From Acidimicrobiia bacterium (GTDB lineage: Bacteria; Actinomycetota; Acidimicrobiia; IMCC26256; JAMXLJ01): DNA of 34,675 nucleotides. The stretch spans positions 1-34,675 of the forward strand of contig JAMXLJ010000103.1 of the NCBI GenBank assembly GCA_024281095.1. Reading direction: 5' to 3'. Positions 24,943 to 33,443 of this stretch are shown piece after piece; within the stretch, counting starts at the first letter, position 1; each line of letters opens with the position of its first letter. The position numbers were made by a program, and so were the translations under genes. The notes under the pieces are model-generated. The model did no database searches. It was not told the DNA's origin and saw nothing but the letters and a program-made list of their open reading frames with translations.

Positions 24943-24956
24943 CACGCGATCGCGTG
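24943..24956. promoter_or_regulatory. 14-bp perfect palindrome upstream of the PAS-LuxR gene
   Basis: CACGCGATCGCGTG is a perfect palindrome in the gap between the DsbA-like gene (start 24858) and the regulator (start 25011). GC-rich sequence raises the chance of such palindromes, but the size and place fit an operator for one or both genes. Confidence 0.35.
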
Positions 24957-25010
24957 GTCGCTCGCATGGGTAGAGACACCGTTGGCCGTCAGGGCGGTCT
25001 GGAGGCGCGC

Positions 25011-26096
25011 ATGCACGCAGACAATCGGCCCGACGGTCCCGCCGCGCCGGAGCCCGCTACGGCCTGGCCTGCGCTTCGACGCGCCATCCGCGACAGCACG
25101 TTGAGCATCGGCCTGCTGCATCTCCCGACCATGCGCTTCGTCGAGATGAGTGCTCCGGCCACGGCTCTCCTCGGCCTGGAAGACGCCGACCTCGCGTCTG
25201 TCGACGCCGTGACGATGTCGGAGGAGCCCGAGAACACCCGCCGCGCGCTCGAGCTCGTTGCCGACGGCGTCATCGACGGCTATCAGACACGCCGGAAGCT
25301 CCGCGGCCCCGCCGACTCGTGCATCCAGGCGTACATCTCCGTACGCGTCATCGCGCGCGACGACGGGAGCGAACATGACCTCGCGGTCTTCGACGGCTTC
25401 GACCCCTCGACCGACGACGCGGGCATGTTCGACAGCGAAGCCGTGCTCGTGGTCGGGATCGTCGACGGCTCACAGCATGTCGAGAGCGTCAGCACGGACG
25501 TTGCTGCGGTGGCCGGACAATCGGCCGACGAGATCACGCTGCATCCCCTGCTCGACCTGGTTCATCCGGATGACATGGCACGAGCGCTCGCTGCGTTCGA
25601 GGCCGCGAACCAGCCCGACACGCAGACATCGGTCGTGGTACGTGCACGCGACGGTGCCGGGGGCTGGCGTCTCGTTCGGCTCGCGGTCGCCCGCTTCGGA
25701 GACGACACCGGCCGTTACGGATTCGCGCTCGGCCCGGAGGACACCGGCCCACCCGCGATCACGCCCGACCGTGTGACGGAGCTCGAGTACCGGCTCCGCC
25801 GCATCGCTCGGGAGATCGAGGCCGCCGGGATCATCGAAGCTTTCGACAAGTTCCCGGATCTGGAGAAGGTGCCCGGACTGCGAGACCTCACCGCACGGCA
25901 ATGGGAGATCATCAGCCGGCTCCTCCGCGGCGAGCGCGTCCCGACGATCGCCCGTCAGATGTATCTGAGCCAGAGCACGATCCGGAACCATCTCGCGTCC
26001 ATCTTCCGGAAGGTCGGCGTGCACTCACAGCCCGAGTTGCTGGAGCTGCTGCACGGGGGATCGACCCCGACGACGGGTAGCGCGAGCACCCACTAA
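25011..26096 (+). CDS. PAS-domain LuxR-type transcriptional regulator
   Basis: The 361-residue protein has two PAS-like sensor regions (about residues 25-130 and 140-240; the second contains LLDLVHPDDMARALAAFE) and a LuxR/NarL helix-turn-helix at about 290-348 (LTARQWEIISRLLRGERV, IARQMYLSQSTIRNHLASIFRKVGV). There is no receiver domain with a phospho-acceptor Asp, so it probably senses a ligand, redox state or light through PAS. The ATG at 25011 has GGAGG five bases before it; GTG 24954 and ATG 24966 are in frame upstream. Targets are unknown. The neighbouring DUF1214 gene starts 48 bases downstream and may be one. Confidence 0.85.
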   Translation: MHADNRPDGPAAPEPATAWPALRRAIRDSTLSIGLLHLPTMRFVEMSAPATALLGLEDADLASVDAVTMSEEPENTRRALELVADGVIDGYQTRRKLRGPADSCIQAYISVRVIARDDGSEHDLAVFDGFDPSTDDAGMFDSEAVLVVGIVDGSQHVESVSTDVAAVAGQSADEITLHPLLDLVHPDDMARALAAFEAANQPDTQTSVVVRARDGAGGWRLVRLAVARFGDDTGRYGFALGPEDTGPPAITPDRVTELEYRLRRIAREIEAAGIIEAFDKFPDLEKVPGLRDLTARQWEIISRLLRGERVPTIARQMYLSQSTIRNHLASIFRKVGVHSQPELLELLHGGSTPTTGSASTH

Positions 26097-26144
26097 CTGA
26101 GAACGTCCTGGTCGCGACGCGCGGCTGTGAGCCAGACTCGCGAG

Positions 26145-27254
26145 ATGAGCGAGAAGAGTCAGAGCCGGATCGCGTTCGACGAACTGCTGGACGTGCTGCG
26201 CGAGGCGGCCGACCGCTATGCCGGTGCCGAATGGGGCATCGTCACGCCGGACGACACCGCCGGCGCCCTTCGCGTGCTCGCGAACCTCCTCGAGGGTGGG
26301 CTCGTCGGGCACTTCGACGACGACCCGCGCCAGCCGGTGTTCCGTCAGATCGTCACGTCGACTCGCAAGAGCCTCGGCGACAACGCGGACGCGATCTACT
26401 TCGACGCGTCGGTTTCGCCCGACTACGCGTATCGGATCCGGGGCCGCACCGCGGGTGCGGTGTACGTGTCGTTCACCATCGAGGCCGGCGCGGCCGATGC
26501 CAGCTTCCCGCAGCACACGGCCGGCGTTCTCAACGACACGCAGTTCGACGTCGATGACGAGGGCCGGTTCGAGGTCTTCCTCGGCGGTCCGCCGCGCGAA
26601 CGCAACTGGCTTCCGCTCGCGCCCGACGCGTCCGCGGTGACGACCCGTCATTACTGGGAATCGAAACGGTCGCCCGCGATCCCGCCCATTCCCGACGTCG
26701 CGTTGGAAATCGAGGTGCTCGACGACCTTCCGCCGCTCCCGAGACCCTCCGACGAGTCCGTCGCGGCAGGGCTCCGTCGTGTCGCGCGTTACGTGCGTTC
26801 ACGCTCGCTGGAGCAGCAGAAGCCCGGCGAAGGAGAGCGCCCTCCGTTCGTGTCGCAGGAGCCGAACGTGTTCCCGAAGCCGAGCGAGCCCGGCACGCAT
26901 CCGCTCGCCGCGTTCGACGCGTCGTACAGCATGGCGCCGTACGTGCTCGGCCCCGACGAGGCACTCGTGATGACGGGCCGTTGGCCGACGTGCCGGTGCG
27001 CCAACGTCTCGTTGTGGAACCGCCATCTCCAGACCTACGACTTCGCACACCGGCAGGTCTCGCTGAACCGCGCGCAAACGACGCTCGACGCCGATGGCAC
27101 CTTCAGCATCGTCATCGCCCACGAGGATCCCGGGGTCCCCAACTGGCTCGACACCGAGGGTCGCCCGTTCGGCATGGTGTTCTGGCGGTTCTTCCTGCCC
27201 GAGGGCGAGGTCGACACACCGCAGGCCAAGGTGGTGAAGCTCGCGGATCTCTGA
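26145..27254 (+). CDS. DUF1214 domain-containing protein
   Basis: The 369-residue protein has an N-terminal helical part (AFDELLDVLREAADRYAG), a beta-rich centre with YAYRIRGRTAGAVYVSF, and a C-terminal DUF1214-like part (ALVMTGRWPTCRCANVSLWN, DGTFSIVIAHEDPGVPNWLDT, GMVFWRFFLPEG). Related proteins are frequent in actinobacteria near lipid, steroid and sulfotransferase genes, but their biochemical function is unknown to me. No signal peptide is seen. The ATG at 26145 is used; a GTG at 26127 is the alternative and neither has a strong ribosome site. It converges on the sulfotransferase gene with eight bases between the stops. Confidence 0.7.
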   Translation: MSEKSQSRIAFDELLDVLREAADRYAGAEWGIVTPDDTAGALRVLANLLEGGLVGHFDDDPRQPVFRQIVTSTRKSLGDNADAIYFDASVSPDYAYRIRGRTAGAVYVSFTIEAGAADASFPQHTAGVLNDTQFDVDDEGRFEVFLGGPPRERNWLPLAPDASAVTTRHYWESKRSPAIPPIPDVALEIEVLDDLPPLPRPSDESVAAGLRRVARYVRSRSLEQQKPGEGERPPFVSQEPNVFPKPSEPGTHPLAAFDASYSMAPYVLGPDEALVMTGRWPTCRCANVSLWNRHLQTYDFAHRQVSLNRAQTTLDADGTFSIVIAHEDPGVPNWLDTEGRPFGMVFWRFFLPEGEVDTPQAKVVKLADL

Positions 27255-27262
27255 TGGAGCCG

Positions 27263-28507
27263 CTACTCCTCGCGGATGCCGTAGTGCGCGACATAGTGCT
27301 TGAACGTCTCGCGTACCGACCCGTCGTCGAGGCCCACGTCCGTCAGTGAATACGCGTGCGTGCCGTGCTTGCCCTTCGGCTTGTCGCGCAGGTACCGCGT
27401 GATGACGCCGTCGTGACCCGCGGGCCACTCCAGGGTGAGCTGCTCGTAGGTGCGTCGGAGGCTCGCGACCGGATCGGCCATGAGCTCCACGAAGTGCAGA
27501 TCGACGATCCGATCGTCGGGCACGGCACCGTCGACGCGCTGAGCGATCGTGCCGTCCAGATACATCTGATACGTGAGCTCCATGACAGCAGCGAGCGCCG
27601 GCACGTCGACCGCGTCGCTGCGCATGAAGCGCACCGCGGACAGGATGCTCACGAGCGACGCCAGGAACTTGCGCGGGTCGCGATGGGTGTGGATCACGCG
27701 CGCGTCGGGATACTCCGTAAAGAGCGCGGGCAGGCTGGCCACGTGGAACGGCGACTTCAACAACCACCGGCGTGGTGCGGGATCCGGAGCCTCGTGCGCG
27801 AACGTCTGCAGCATCCGGCGGTGGAGCCGGTACACGCGTCCGAGCGACTCGAGATGCTCGAGCTGCCAGCCGGTGAACGCCGGCGTGTCGTAGATCATCC
27901 CCCAGTACGGGCCCGAGAAGTCGTACATGAGGAAGTGCACGCACTCGCACGGAAGATTGCTCGCGAGCTCGTGCATCGTGAGGAATTCGGGATGGATGTC
28001 GGCCCAGAACTCCTGCTCCGACTCCGACAATTCGAGCCGGCGGGCGACCGAGCCCATCGACGTGAGTGGATAGAGCGCCTCGTACGCGATCGGCGCCCGG
28101 AGCTGCGGGTCGAGGGCCAGCAGCTCCAGCAGGATCGTGGTACCGGTGCGGGGCGGGCCCACCACGAACAGCGGCTCGTCGACGGGGTTCGCGAGCAGCG
28201 CCGGCGTGGTGCTCCACCGCTGCTGCAGCTGCAGCCGGGTCTGCAGGACCCGCAGTACCTCGCTGCGGGTGACGACCCGGCCGAGGAGATGCAGCCGCGA
28301 CTCGGTGTCGATCGAGTGGAGCAGTCGCTGATACGTCTCGGTCCAGCCGGGCCAGTCGAGCTCACCGATGTCGTCGAGGCCCGTCGTTTCCCGCGCCAGC
28401 GCGAGGAGCTCATCGGCGTCGAGCCCCACAACACGGGACGCGTCGCCCACCGCGTCACCGAAGAGGTTCAGGCGCCGGACCCAGTCGGGATGCTGCAATT
28501 CCTTCAC
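27263..28507 (-). CDS. PAPS-dependent sulfotransferase family protein
   Basis: The 414-residue protein has the 5'-phosphosulfate-binding loop VVGPPRTGTT at residues 115-124 and the 3'-phosphate-binding segment VIHTHRDPRKFLASL. RRWLLKSPFHV, which holds a conserved Lys-Ser, lies between them. It would move sulfate from PAPS to a hydroxyl of a lipid, sterol or glycan; the Stf-like actinobacterial group is the closest match from memory. The start is a GTG at 28507; TAGGGT lies seven bases upstream, suggesting a leaderless message. It is divergent from the acyl-CoA dehydrogenase operon and convergent with DUF1214. Confidence 0.85.
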   Translation of the reverse strand: MKELQHPDWVRRLNLFGDAVGDASRVVGLDADELLALARETTGLDDIGELDWPGWTETYQRLLHSIDTESRLHLLGRVVTRSEVLRVLQTRLQLQQRWSTTPALLANPVDEPLFVVGPPRTGTTILLELLALDPQLRAPIAYEALYPLTSMGSVARRLELSESEQEFWADIHPEFLTMHELASNLPCECVHFLMYDFSGPYWGMIYDTPAFTGWQLEHLESLGRVYRLHRRMLQTFAHEAPDPAPRRWLLKSPFHVASLPALFTEYPDARVIHTHRDPRKFLASLVSILSAVRFMRSDAVDVPALAAVMELTYQMYLDGTIAQRVDGAVPDDRIVDLHFVELMADPVASLRRTYEQLTLEWPAGHDGVITRYLRDKPKGKHGTHAYSLTDVGLDDGSVRETFKHYVAHYGIREE

Positions 28508-28554
28508 GCCGGCAACCCTACGACCATGTGACAGCGCGCGCGTCGGGCGCGGCT

Positions 28555-28560
28555 TACGGT
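28555..28560 (+). promoter_or_regulatory. Possible -10 box of the acyl-CoA dehydrogenase operon
   Basis: TACGGT is identical to the -10 box proposed for the LLM gene and lies 35 bases before the ATG at 28596, which here has a strong GGAGGGGG ribosome site, so this message would have a leader. No -35 at 16-18 bases is recognisable. Confidence 0.3.
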
Positions 28561-28595
28561 GTGTGGTCCGGCGGCGTCGCGGCAGGAGGGGGACC

Positions 28596-29852
28596 ATGGA
28601 CTTCGCGATCCCGAAGGAGATCGAGGCGACGCTCGAATCGCTCGACGAGTTCATCGAGCGGGAGATCAAGCCGCTCGAGGCGATCGACGACAACATCCGT
28701 TTCTTCGACCACCGGCGCGAGTTCGCCCGCACCGACTTCGAAGCCGGCGGCACGCCGAGGCCCGAGTGGGAGGCGTTGCTCGCGGAGATGCGCCGCCGCG
28801 CCGACGCGGCCGGCTGGCTGCGGTGGGCGCTGCCGCTCGAGTACGGAGGTCACGACGCGAGCAATCTCGAGATGGCCATCATCCGTGAGCACCTGGCGAC
28901 GAAGGGCCTCGGCCTCCACAACGACCTCCAGAACGAGAGCTCCGTCGTCGGCAACTTCCCCACGGTCTTGATGATGCGCGACTTCGGCACCGACGAGCAG
29001 CGTGCCGAATGGATGCCCGGCTTCCTCGACGGCAGCCGCCGGCTGGCGTTCGGTCTCACCGAGCCGGGCCACGGGTCGGACGCGACATATCTCGAGACGA
29101 CCGCGGTGCGCGACGGTGACGAATGGGTCATCAACGGCACGAAGCGGTTCAACTCGGGTCTGCACCACGCGACACACGACATCGTGTTCGCGCGGTCGTC
29201 CGGTGAACCCGGCTCACCGGCCGGGATCACGGCGTTCCTCGTGCCGACCGACGCGCCCGGATTCACCGTCGAGTTCTTTTGGTGGACGTTCAACATGCCG
29301 ACCGATCATGCGGAGGTGAGCCTGCGCGACGTCCGCGTGCCCGAATCGGCGGTGTTCGGCCCGATCGGGCACGGCCTCGAGCTCGCGCAGCATTTCGTGC
29401 ACGAGAACCGCATCCGCCAGGCCGCCTCGTCGCTCGGCGCGGCGCAGTACTGCATCAACGAGGCGGTCGCGTACGCGAACCAGCGCGTCACTTGGGGCCG
29501 GCCGCTGTCGCGCAACCAGGCGATCCAGTTCCCGCTCGTCGAGTTGCACACCGAGGCCGCGATGCTGCGCCAGCTCATCCGCTCGACGGCGTGGGGGCTC
29601 GACCGGCAGCACCACATGGAGATGACCCACCTCGTGGCGATGTGCAACTACCGCGCGAACCGCCTCGTGTGCGACGCGGCCGACCGCGCCATGCAGACCT
29701 GCGGCGGCCTCGGCTACAGCAGGCACATGCCCTTCGAGCACATCTACCGGCACCACCGGCGATACCGGATCACGGAGGGGTCGGAAGAGATCCAGATGCG
29801 CAAGGTCGCGCAGGAGCTGTTCGGTCTGCGTCGAGCGACGGCAGGGAGTTGA
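28596..29852 (+). CDS. Acyl-CoA dehydrogenase
   Basis: The 418-residue flavoprotein has a helical N-terminal domain, the FAD-contact segment RLAFGLTEPGHGSDATYLETTAV in the middle beta domain, and a C-terminal helical domain. The latter carries RQAASSLGAAQYCINEAVAYANQR and the catalytic-base region YRITEGSEEIQMRKVAQELFG, in which the Glu of TEG is at the usual position. It would oxidise an acyl-CoA to the 2-enoyl-CoA and pass electrons to ETF. The ATG at 28596 follows GGAGGGGG. The ligase gene begins five bases after its stop, so acid activation and first oxidation are co-expressed. Substrate length is not readable. Confidence 0.9.
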   Translation: MDFAIPKEIEATLESLDEFIEREIKPLEAIDDNIRFFDHRREFARTDFEAGGTPRPEWEALLAEMRRRADAAGWLRWALPLEYGGHDASNLEMAIIREHLATKGLGLHNDLQNESSVVGNFPTVLMMRDFGTDEQRAEWMPGFLDGSRRLAFGLTEPGHGSDATYLETTAVRDGDEWVINGTKRFNSGLHHATHDIVFARSSGEPGSPAGITAFLVPTDAPGFTVEFFWWTFNMPTDHAEVSLRDVRVPESAVFGPIGHGLELAQHFVHENRIRQAASSLGAAQYCINEAVAYANQRVTWGRPLSRNQAIQFPLVELHTEAAMLRQLIRSTAWGLDRQHHMEMTHLVAMCNYRANRLVCDAADRAMQTCGGLGYSRHMPFEHIYRHHRRYRITEGSEEIQMRKVAQELFGLRRATAGS

Positions 29853-29857
29853 GTCGC

Positions 29858-31423
29858 ATGACGAGCGAGATCGGAACCATCGCCGACGTAATCCGCGTCC
29901 ACGCCGCCCGACACGCCGACGCGATCGCGCTCACCATGTACGGCCGCGACATGACGTTCGGCGAGCTCGACCGCCGCTCGAACCAGGTCGCCCAGGCGCT
30001 TCGCGCCGCGGGTGTGGCGCACGGCGACAGGGTCGCGTTCATCGACAAGAACGGCCTCGAGTGGTTCGAGGTCACCTTCGCGCTGGCCAAGCTCGGCGCC
30101 GTGAACGTGTCGGTCAACTGGCGCCTGGCACCCGTGGAGATGGCCCAGATCATCGACAACGCGCACGCCGAGGTCGTCATCGTCGGCCCCGACTTCGTCG
30201 AGCACATCGAGAAGGTGGAGAGCGATCTCGCGCGTGTCCACACGATCGTCGCGCTCGCGAGCCACGGTCGCTGGCCCGTGTACGACAGCTGGGTCGACGG
30301 CCACGCGCCGGACGATCCGGGCGTGAAGTCGTCGGGTGGCGACATCGCGTTCCAGCTCTACACGTCCGGGACGACGGGGCTGCCGAAGGGCGTGATGCTG
30401 ACGAACGACAACTTCTTCAAGGGCGTGATCGGCATCGTCGACCAGTGGCGGTTCACCGACGACTCGGTGAACCTCGCGATGATGCCGCTGTTCCACATCG
30501 CGGGCGCAGGTTGGTCGATGGTCGGCCTGCACCACGGCTCCCGCACGGTGATCCTGCGCGACGTCGACCCGTCGGAGATCCTGCAAGTCATTCCTCGGCA
30601 CGGCGTCACGAACGCGTTCATGGTGCCCGCCGTCATCCAGTTCCTCCTGATGACGCCCGGAGTCGAGTCCACCGACTTCCGAAGTCTGCGGGCACTCGTG
30701 TACGGCGCCTCGCCGATCACCGACACGGTGCTCGTGCGCGCGATGGAGACGTTCGGGTGCGAGTTCATCCAGGTGTACGGCCTCACCGAGACGACGGGCG
30801 CGATCACGCAGCTCGACGGGGTCGACCACGACCCCGTCGCGAAGCCGCAAATGCTCCGCTCGTGCGGCAAGCCGTATCCGTGGGTCGAGGTGCGCATCGT
30901 CGACGCCCAGACCGGCGACGACATGCCTGCCGGCGAGGTGGGCGAGCTGTGGACCCGATCTCACCAGAACATGGCCGGATACTGGAACGACCCGGCCGCG
31001 ACCGCCGCGGCCATCACCCCTGACGGATGGTTCCGAACCGGCGACGCGGGCTACACCGATGCCGACGGGTACCTGTTCCTCCACGACCGGGTGAAGGACA
31101 TGATCGTGTCGGGCGGCGAGAATGTGTATCCGGCCGAGGTCGAGAACGTGCTGATGATGCATCCCGGCGTCGGCGACGTCGCGGTCATCGGCGTGCCCGA
31201 CGAACGTTGGGGTGAGGCGGTGAAGGCGATCGTCGTGCCGAGCGGCGGCACCGCCGTGTCTGCGGAACTGCTCATCGCCTTCGCACGCGAACGGCTCGCG
31301 GGCTACAAGCTCCCGAAGTCGGTCGACTTCGCGGAGTCGTTGCCGAGGAACCCGTCGGGCAAACTGCTGAAGCGGCAGTTGCGCGAGCCCTACTGGGCCG
31401 GGATCGAGCGCCGGATCGGCTGA
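29858..31423 (+). CDS. AMP-forming acyl-CoA ligase (FadD family)
   Basis: The 521-residue ligase has the adenylate motif LYTSGTTGLPKG at about 167-178. It also has FIQVYGLTETTGAI, GWFRTGDAGYTDADGYLFLHDR, VSGGENVYPAEVENVL and the C-terminal Lys in NPSGKLLKRQLREPYW. It is complete and close to fatty-acid and FadD3/FadD13-type enzymes; the preferred acid cannot be told. The ATG at 29858 is five bases after the acyl-CoA dehydrogenase stop, with GGGAG about ten bases before it. A strong 12-base-pair hairpin closes the operon just after the stop. It is the third ligase in the window and not a near copy of the other two. Confidence 0.88.
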   Translation: MTSEIGTIADVIRVHAARHADAIALTMYGRDMTFGELDRRSNQVAQALRAAGVAHGDRVAFIDKNGLEWFEVTFALAKLGAVNVSVNWRLAPVEMAQIIDNAHAEVVIVGPDFVEHIEKVESDLARVHTIVALASHGRWPVYDSWVDGHAPDDPGVKSSGGDIAFQLYTSGTTGLPKGVMLTNDNFFKGVIGIVDQWRFTDDSVNLAMMPLFHIAGAGWSMVGLHHGSRTVILRDVDPSEILQVIPRHGVTNAFMVPAVIQFLLMTPGVESTDFRSLRALVYGASPITDTVLVRAMETFGCEFIQVYGLTETTGAITQLDGVDHDPVAKPQMLRSCGKPYPWVEVRIVDAQTGDDMPAGEVGELWTRSHQNMAGYWNDPAATAAAITPDGWFRTGDAGYTDADGYLFLHDRVKDMIVSGGENVYPAEVENVLMMHPGVGDVAVIGVPDERWGEAVKAIVVPSGGTAVSAELLIAFARERLAGYKLPKSVDFAESLPRNPSGKLLKRQLREPYWAGIERRIG

Positions 31424-31430
31424 CACGCGC

Positions 31431-31465
31431 AGCGAGCCACGGGAGGGCACTCACCGTGGCTCGCT
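31431..31465. terminator. Strong hairpin after the ligase gene
   Basis: AGCGAGCCACGG (31431-31442) pairs perfectly with CCGTGGCTCGCT (31454-31465) over an 11-base loop, starting eight bases after the ligase stop. There is no T-run, as is usual for GC-rich actinobacterial terminators, so efficiency is uncertain. Confidence 0.6.
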
Positions 31466-31554
31466 CGCATGGAAGATACCGTGACGGGCGCCGTTGACCG
31501 TCACACTCATCTGTCGGCAGGCGCGGTGACGGGTTGACCACTTTCTCGCGGAAA

Positions 31555-31570
31555 CCGGAGAATTCTCCGG
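31555..31570. repeat. 16-bp perfect palindrome
   Basis: CCGGAGAATTCTCCGG is fully self-complementary. It lies 20 bases after a TTGACC box and might be an operator or the end of an element. No second copy was noticed in the window. Confidence 0.45.
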
Positions 31571-31591
31571 CGCGGTGACGACCCGGCGCCC

Positions 31592-31619
31592 TGGACGCGT
31601 AGACGTGGACGCGTAGAGG
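31592..31619. repeat. Two tandem 14-bp units
   Basis: TGGACGCGTAGACG is followed directly by TGGACGCGTAGAGG, 13 of 14 bases identical, and the next bases TGGA begin a third partial unit that runs into the hairpin at 31618-31660. Confidence 0.5.
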
Positions 31620-31660
31620 TGGAGACAGCTGGGGGTTCTCTTGCCCCAGCTGTCTCCACC
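31618..31660. repeat. 17-bp perfect inverted repeat (long hairpin)
   Basis: GGTGGAGACAGCTGGGG (31618-31634) is exactly complementary to 31644-31660, with a nine-base loop GTTCTCTTG. It is far from the end of the ligase gene (195 bases) and is not followed by T-rich sequence, so a plain terminator is unlikely. It may be a dispersed repeat, the foot of a non-autonomous element, or the core of a structured RNA. Confidence 0.6.
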
Positions 31661-31822
31661 GTTGGCGCGGCGCAAACGCTCCCGGGGCAGGGTGGGAACG
31701 TCGCGCGGACCCCCAGTATCTCCGCGCTGCGCAATGCCCGCTAGAGGGAATCCTGCCCAGTGCGCCGGTCGCCAGCCCCGGGCTACGGCGCCGAGTGGCC
31801 GGCATGCGATGCTGGGACGCAC

Positions 31823-32635
31823 GTGGACTCAGCCTCTCGAAGTTCCGCGGCCGCGCGACTGCGGCGTGAGCCACCGCGGTTCCGGCGGGTGTCGGTCGGC
31901 CGCGTCGCGCGGCCGACCCCGCGCATGGTGCGCGTCACGCTGACGGGGCCCGAGCTCGAGGGCTTCACGGTCGAGCAGCCTGCAGCGAGCGTCCGGGTCC
32001 TACTGCCGGGGGACGGGGCGCACGAGCTCGTCATGCCTGTGTGGAACGGCAACGAGTTCCTGCTTCCCGACGGCCGGCGCCCGACGATCCGCACGTTCAC
32101 CCCCCGGCGGGTCGACGCCGAGACCGGTGAGCTCGACGTCGAGATCGTGCTGCACGACGACGGCGCCGCGTCGAGGTGGGCGCGAGCCGCGGCACCGGGC
32201 AGTGCCGCCGCGGTCTCCGGTCCCGGGCGGGGGTACGCGATCGATCGCAGCGCTCCCGCGTTCCTCCTCGCCGGTGACGAGACCGCAATCCCGGCGATCA
32301 GCCAGCTGTTGGAAGTGCTTCCCGAGGACCGCCCCGTGCACGTGTGCATCGAAGTCGCGCGGCCCGACGCGCGCTGCGCTCTGCCGGGTCACCCGCGCGC
32401 CAGGCTGGAGTGGCACGACCTCGCCGCCGGGCGCGCCGCCGGCGACGCGCTGTTCGCCGCCGTACGCGACGCCGACATTCCGGCCGGCTGCCGCATCTGG
32501 GTCGCCGGCGAAGCGGCCGCGGTCCAACGGATCCGCCGCCATCTCTTCGACGAGCGTGGCATCCCGCGCGCGCAGGCAACGGTGCGCGGGTACTGGAAGC
32601 ACGGCCGCGCCGGCGATGCCGGAGACGGCACGTGA
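31823..32635 (+). CDS. Siderophore-interacting protein (flavin ferric-siderophore reductase)
   Basis: The protein (270 residues from the start used) belongs to the SIP family. The FAD-binding barrel contains RTFTPRR, then a VLHDDG segment; the NAD(P)-binding half has FLLAGDETAIPAI and WVAGEAAAVQRIRRHL, and the C-terminus has the typical GYWKHGRAGD. It should reduce Fe(III) bound to an imported siderophore in the cytosol. The start is uncertain: GTG 31823 is chosen as the first candidate near the conserved FRRVSVGRV strand, without a good ribosome site; the frame is open to 31760. Next comes the RibD/DHFR-like gene after 75 bases. No siderophore importer is in the window. Confidence 0.82.
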   Translation: MDSASRSSAAARLRREPPRFRRVSVGRVARPTPRMVRVTLTGPELEGFTVEQPAASVRVLLPGDGAHELVMPVWNGNEFLLPDGRRPTIRTFTPRRVDAETGELDVEIVLHDDGAASRWARAAAPGSAAAVSGPGRGYAIDRSAPAFLLAGDETAIPAISQLLEVLPEDRPVHVCIEVARPDARCALPGHPRARLEWHDLAAGRAAGDALFAAVRDADIPAGCRIWVAGEAAAVQRIRRHLFDERGIPRAQATVRGYWKHGRAGDAGDGT

Positions 32636-32710
32636 GCGATGGTCCGATGAGATTCACATCTGCCCGCAGTCGGACATGCGCGGCCACGCCGCGGACACAT
32701 GGAGGACAGG

Positions 32711-33355
32711 ATGCCGAAGCTCCGGGTGCACAACTTCGCGGTGTCGGTCGACGGCTACGCCGCGGGCCCGCACCAGAGCATCGACAATCCGCTCGGTGAA
32801 AACGGCACGCGCCTGCACGAGTGGGTGTTCGAGACTCGCACCGGCCGGGAGATGATCGGCGCCGAGGGCGGTGACGAAGGCCTCGACGACCGCTTCGTCG
32901 CAGCAGGATTCGAGCGCATTGGCGCGACCATCATGGGCCGCAACATGTTCGGCCCCGTGCGCGGACCGTGGGGCGACACCGACTGGAGCGGCTGGTGGGG
33001 CGACAACCCGCCGTTCCATCATCCGGTGTTCGTGCTCACGCACCACCCGCGCCCGTCGCTCGCGATGAAGGGCGGCACCACGTTCCACTTCGTCGACGAT
33101 CCCATCGAGGCCGTGCTGGGGCAGGCGTTCGACGCCGCCCGCGGACAGGACGTGCGACTGGGTGGCGGCGTCGCGACCGTGCAGCAGTACCTGCGGGCCG
33201 GCCTCGTCGACGACCTGCATCTTGCGATCGTGCCCGTGCTGCTCGGCCGCGGTGAACGACTCTTCGAGCATCTCGACGGCGGCCCGTCGGGCTACGAACG
33301 CGTCGAGCTCGTGAGCTCGCCCCTGGTGGCGCACGTTCGTTTCGCTCCCGCCTGA
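32711..33355 (+). CDS. Dihydrofolate reductase-like / RibD C-terminal domain protein
   Basis: The 214-residue protein has the RibD_C fold, starting VHNFAVSVDGYAAGP. It has IMGRNMFGPVRGPWG, a strand with VFVLTHHPRP, and the NADPH-site segment DVRLGGGVATVQQYLRAGLVDDLHLAIVPVLLGRGERLF. Family members reduce pterin- or pyrimidine-like substrates; the free-standing actinobacterial forms are common but unassigned. The ATG at 32711 has GGAGG six bases before it and is preferred to the ATG at 32699. The next gene is on the same strand, with a possible promoter of its own. Confidence 0.85.
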   Translation: MPKLRVHNFAVSVDGYAAGPHQSIDNPLGENGTRLHEWVFETRTGREMIGAEGGDEGLDDRFVAAGFERIGATIMGRNMFGPVRGPWGDTDWSGWWGDNPPFHHPVFVLTHHPRPSLAMKGGTTFHFVDDPIEAVLGQAFDAARGQDVRLGGGVATVQQYLRAGLVDDLHLAIVPVLLGRGERLFEHLDGGPSGYERVELVSSPLVAHVRFAPA

Positions 33356-33430
33356 CATGCCGTCGGGCGGCATCGAACGACGCGCGCCCGGCGTGCAGGC
33401 CGGCAATTCGATCAGCTCGGCATCGCAACC

Positions 33431-33436
33431 TACGGT
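33431..33436 (+). promoter_or_regulatory. -10 box for a leaderless SDR message
   Basis: TACGGT ends seven bases before the GTG at 33444 and no ribosome site is present. TTCGAT lies 18 bases upstream as a weak -35. The spacing and the box are the same as proposed for the LLM gene. Confidence 0.45.
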
Positions 33437-33443
33437 CTGGCCC

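Larger units (their letters stand above)
31466..31822. other. Repeat-rich intergenic region without a convincing gene
   Basis: This stretch of about 360 bases before the siderophore-interacting protein gene shows no frame with protein-like composition. It contains two TTGACC boxes (about 31492 and 31535), a 16-base perfect palindrome, a 14-base tandem repeat and a 17-base-pair hairpin, each listed separately. It could hold a small RNA, a mobile-element remnant or promoter elements for the next gene. Confidence 0.5.

Noticed and set aside
31451-31874. Minus-strand open frames in the intergenic region before the siderophore-interacting protein gene
   Set aside because: They run through the perfect hairpin and tandem repeats, show no domain and no consistent start signal; a transposase remnant was considered, but no motif supports it.
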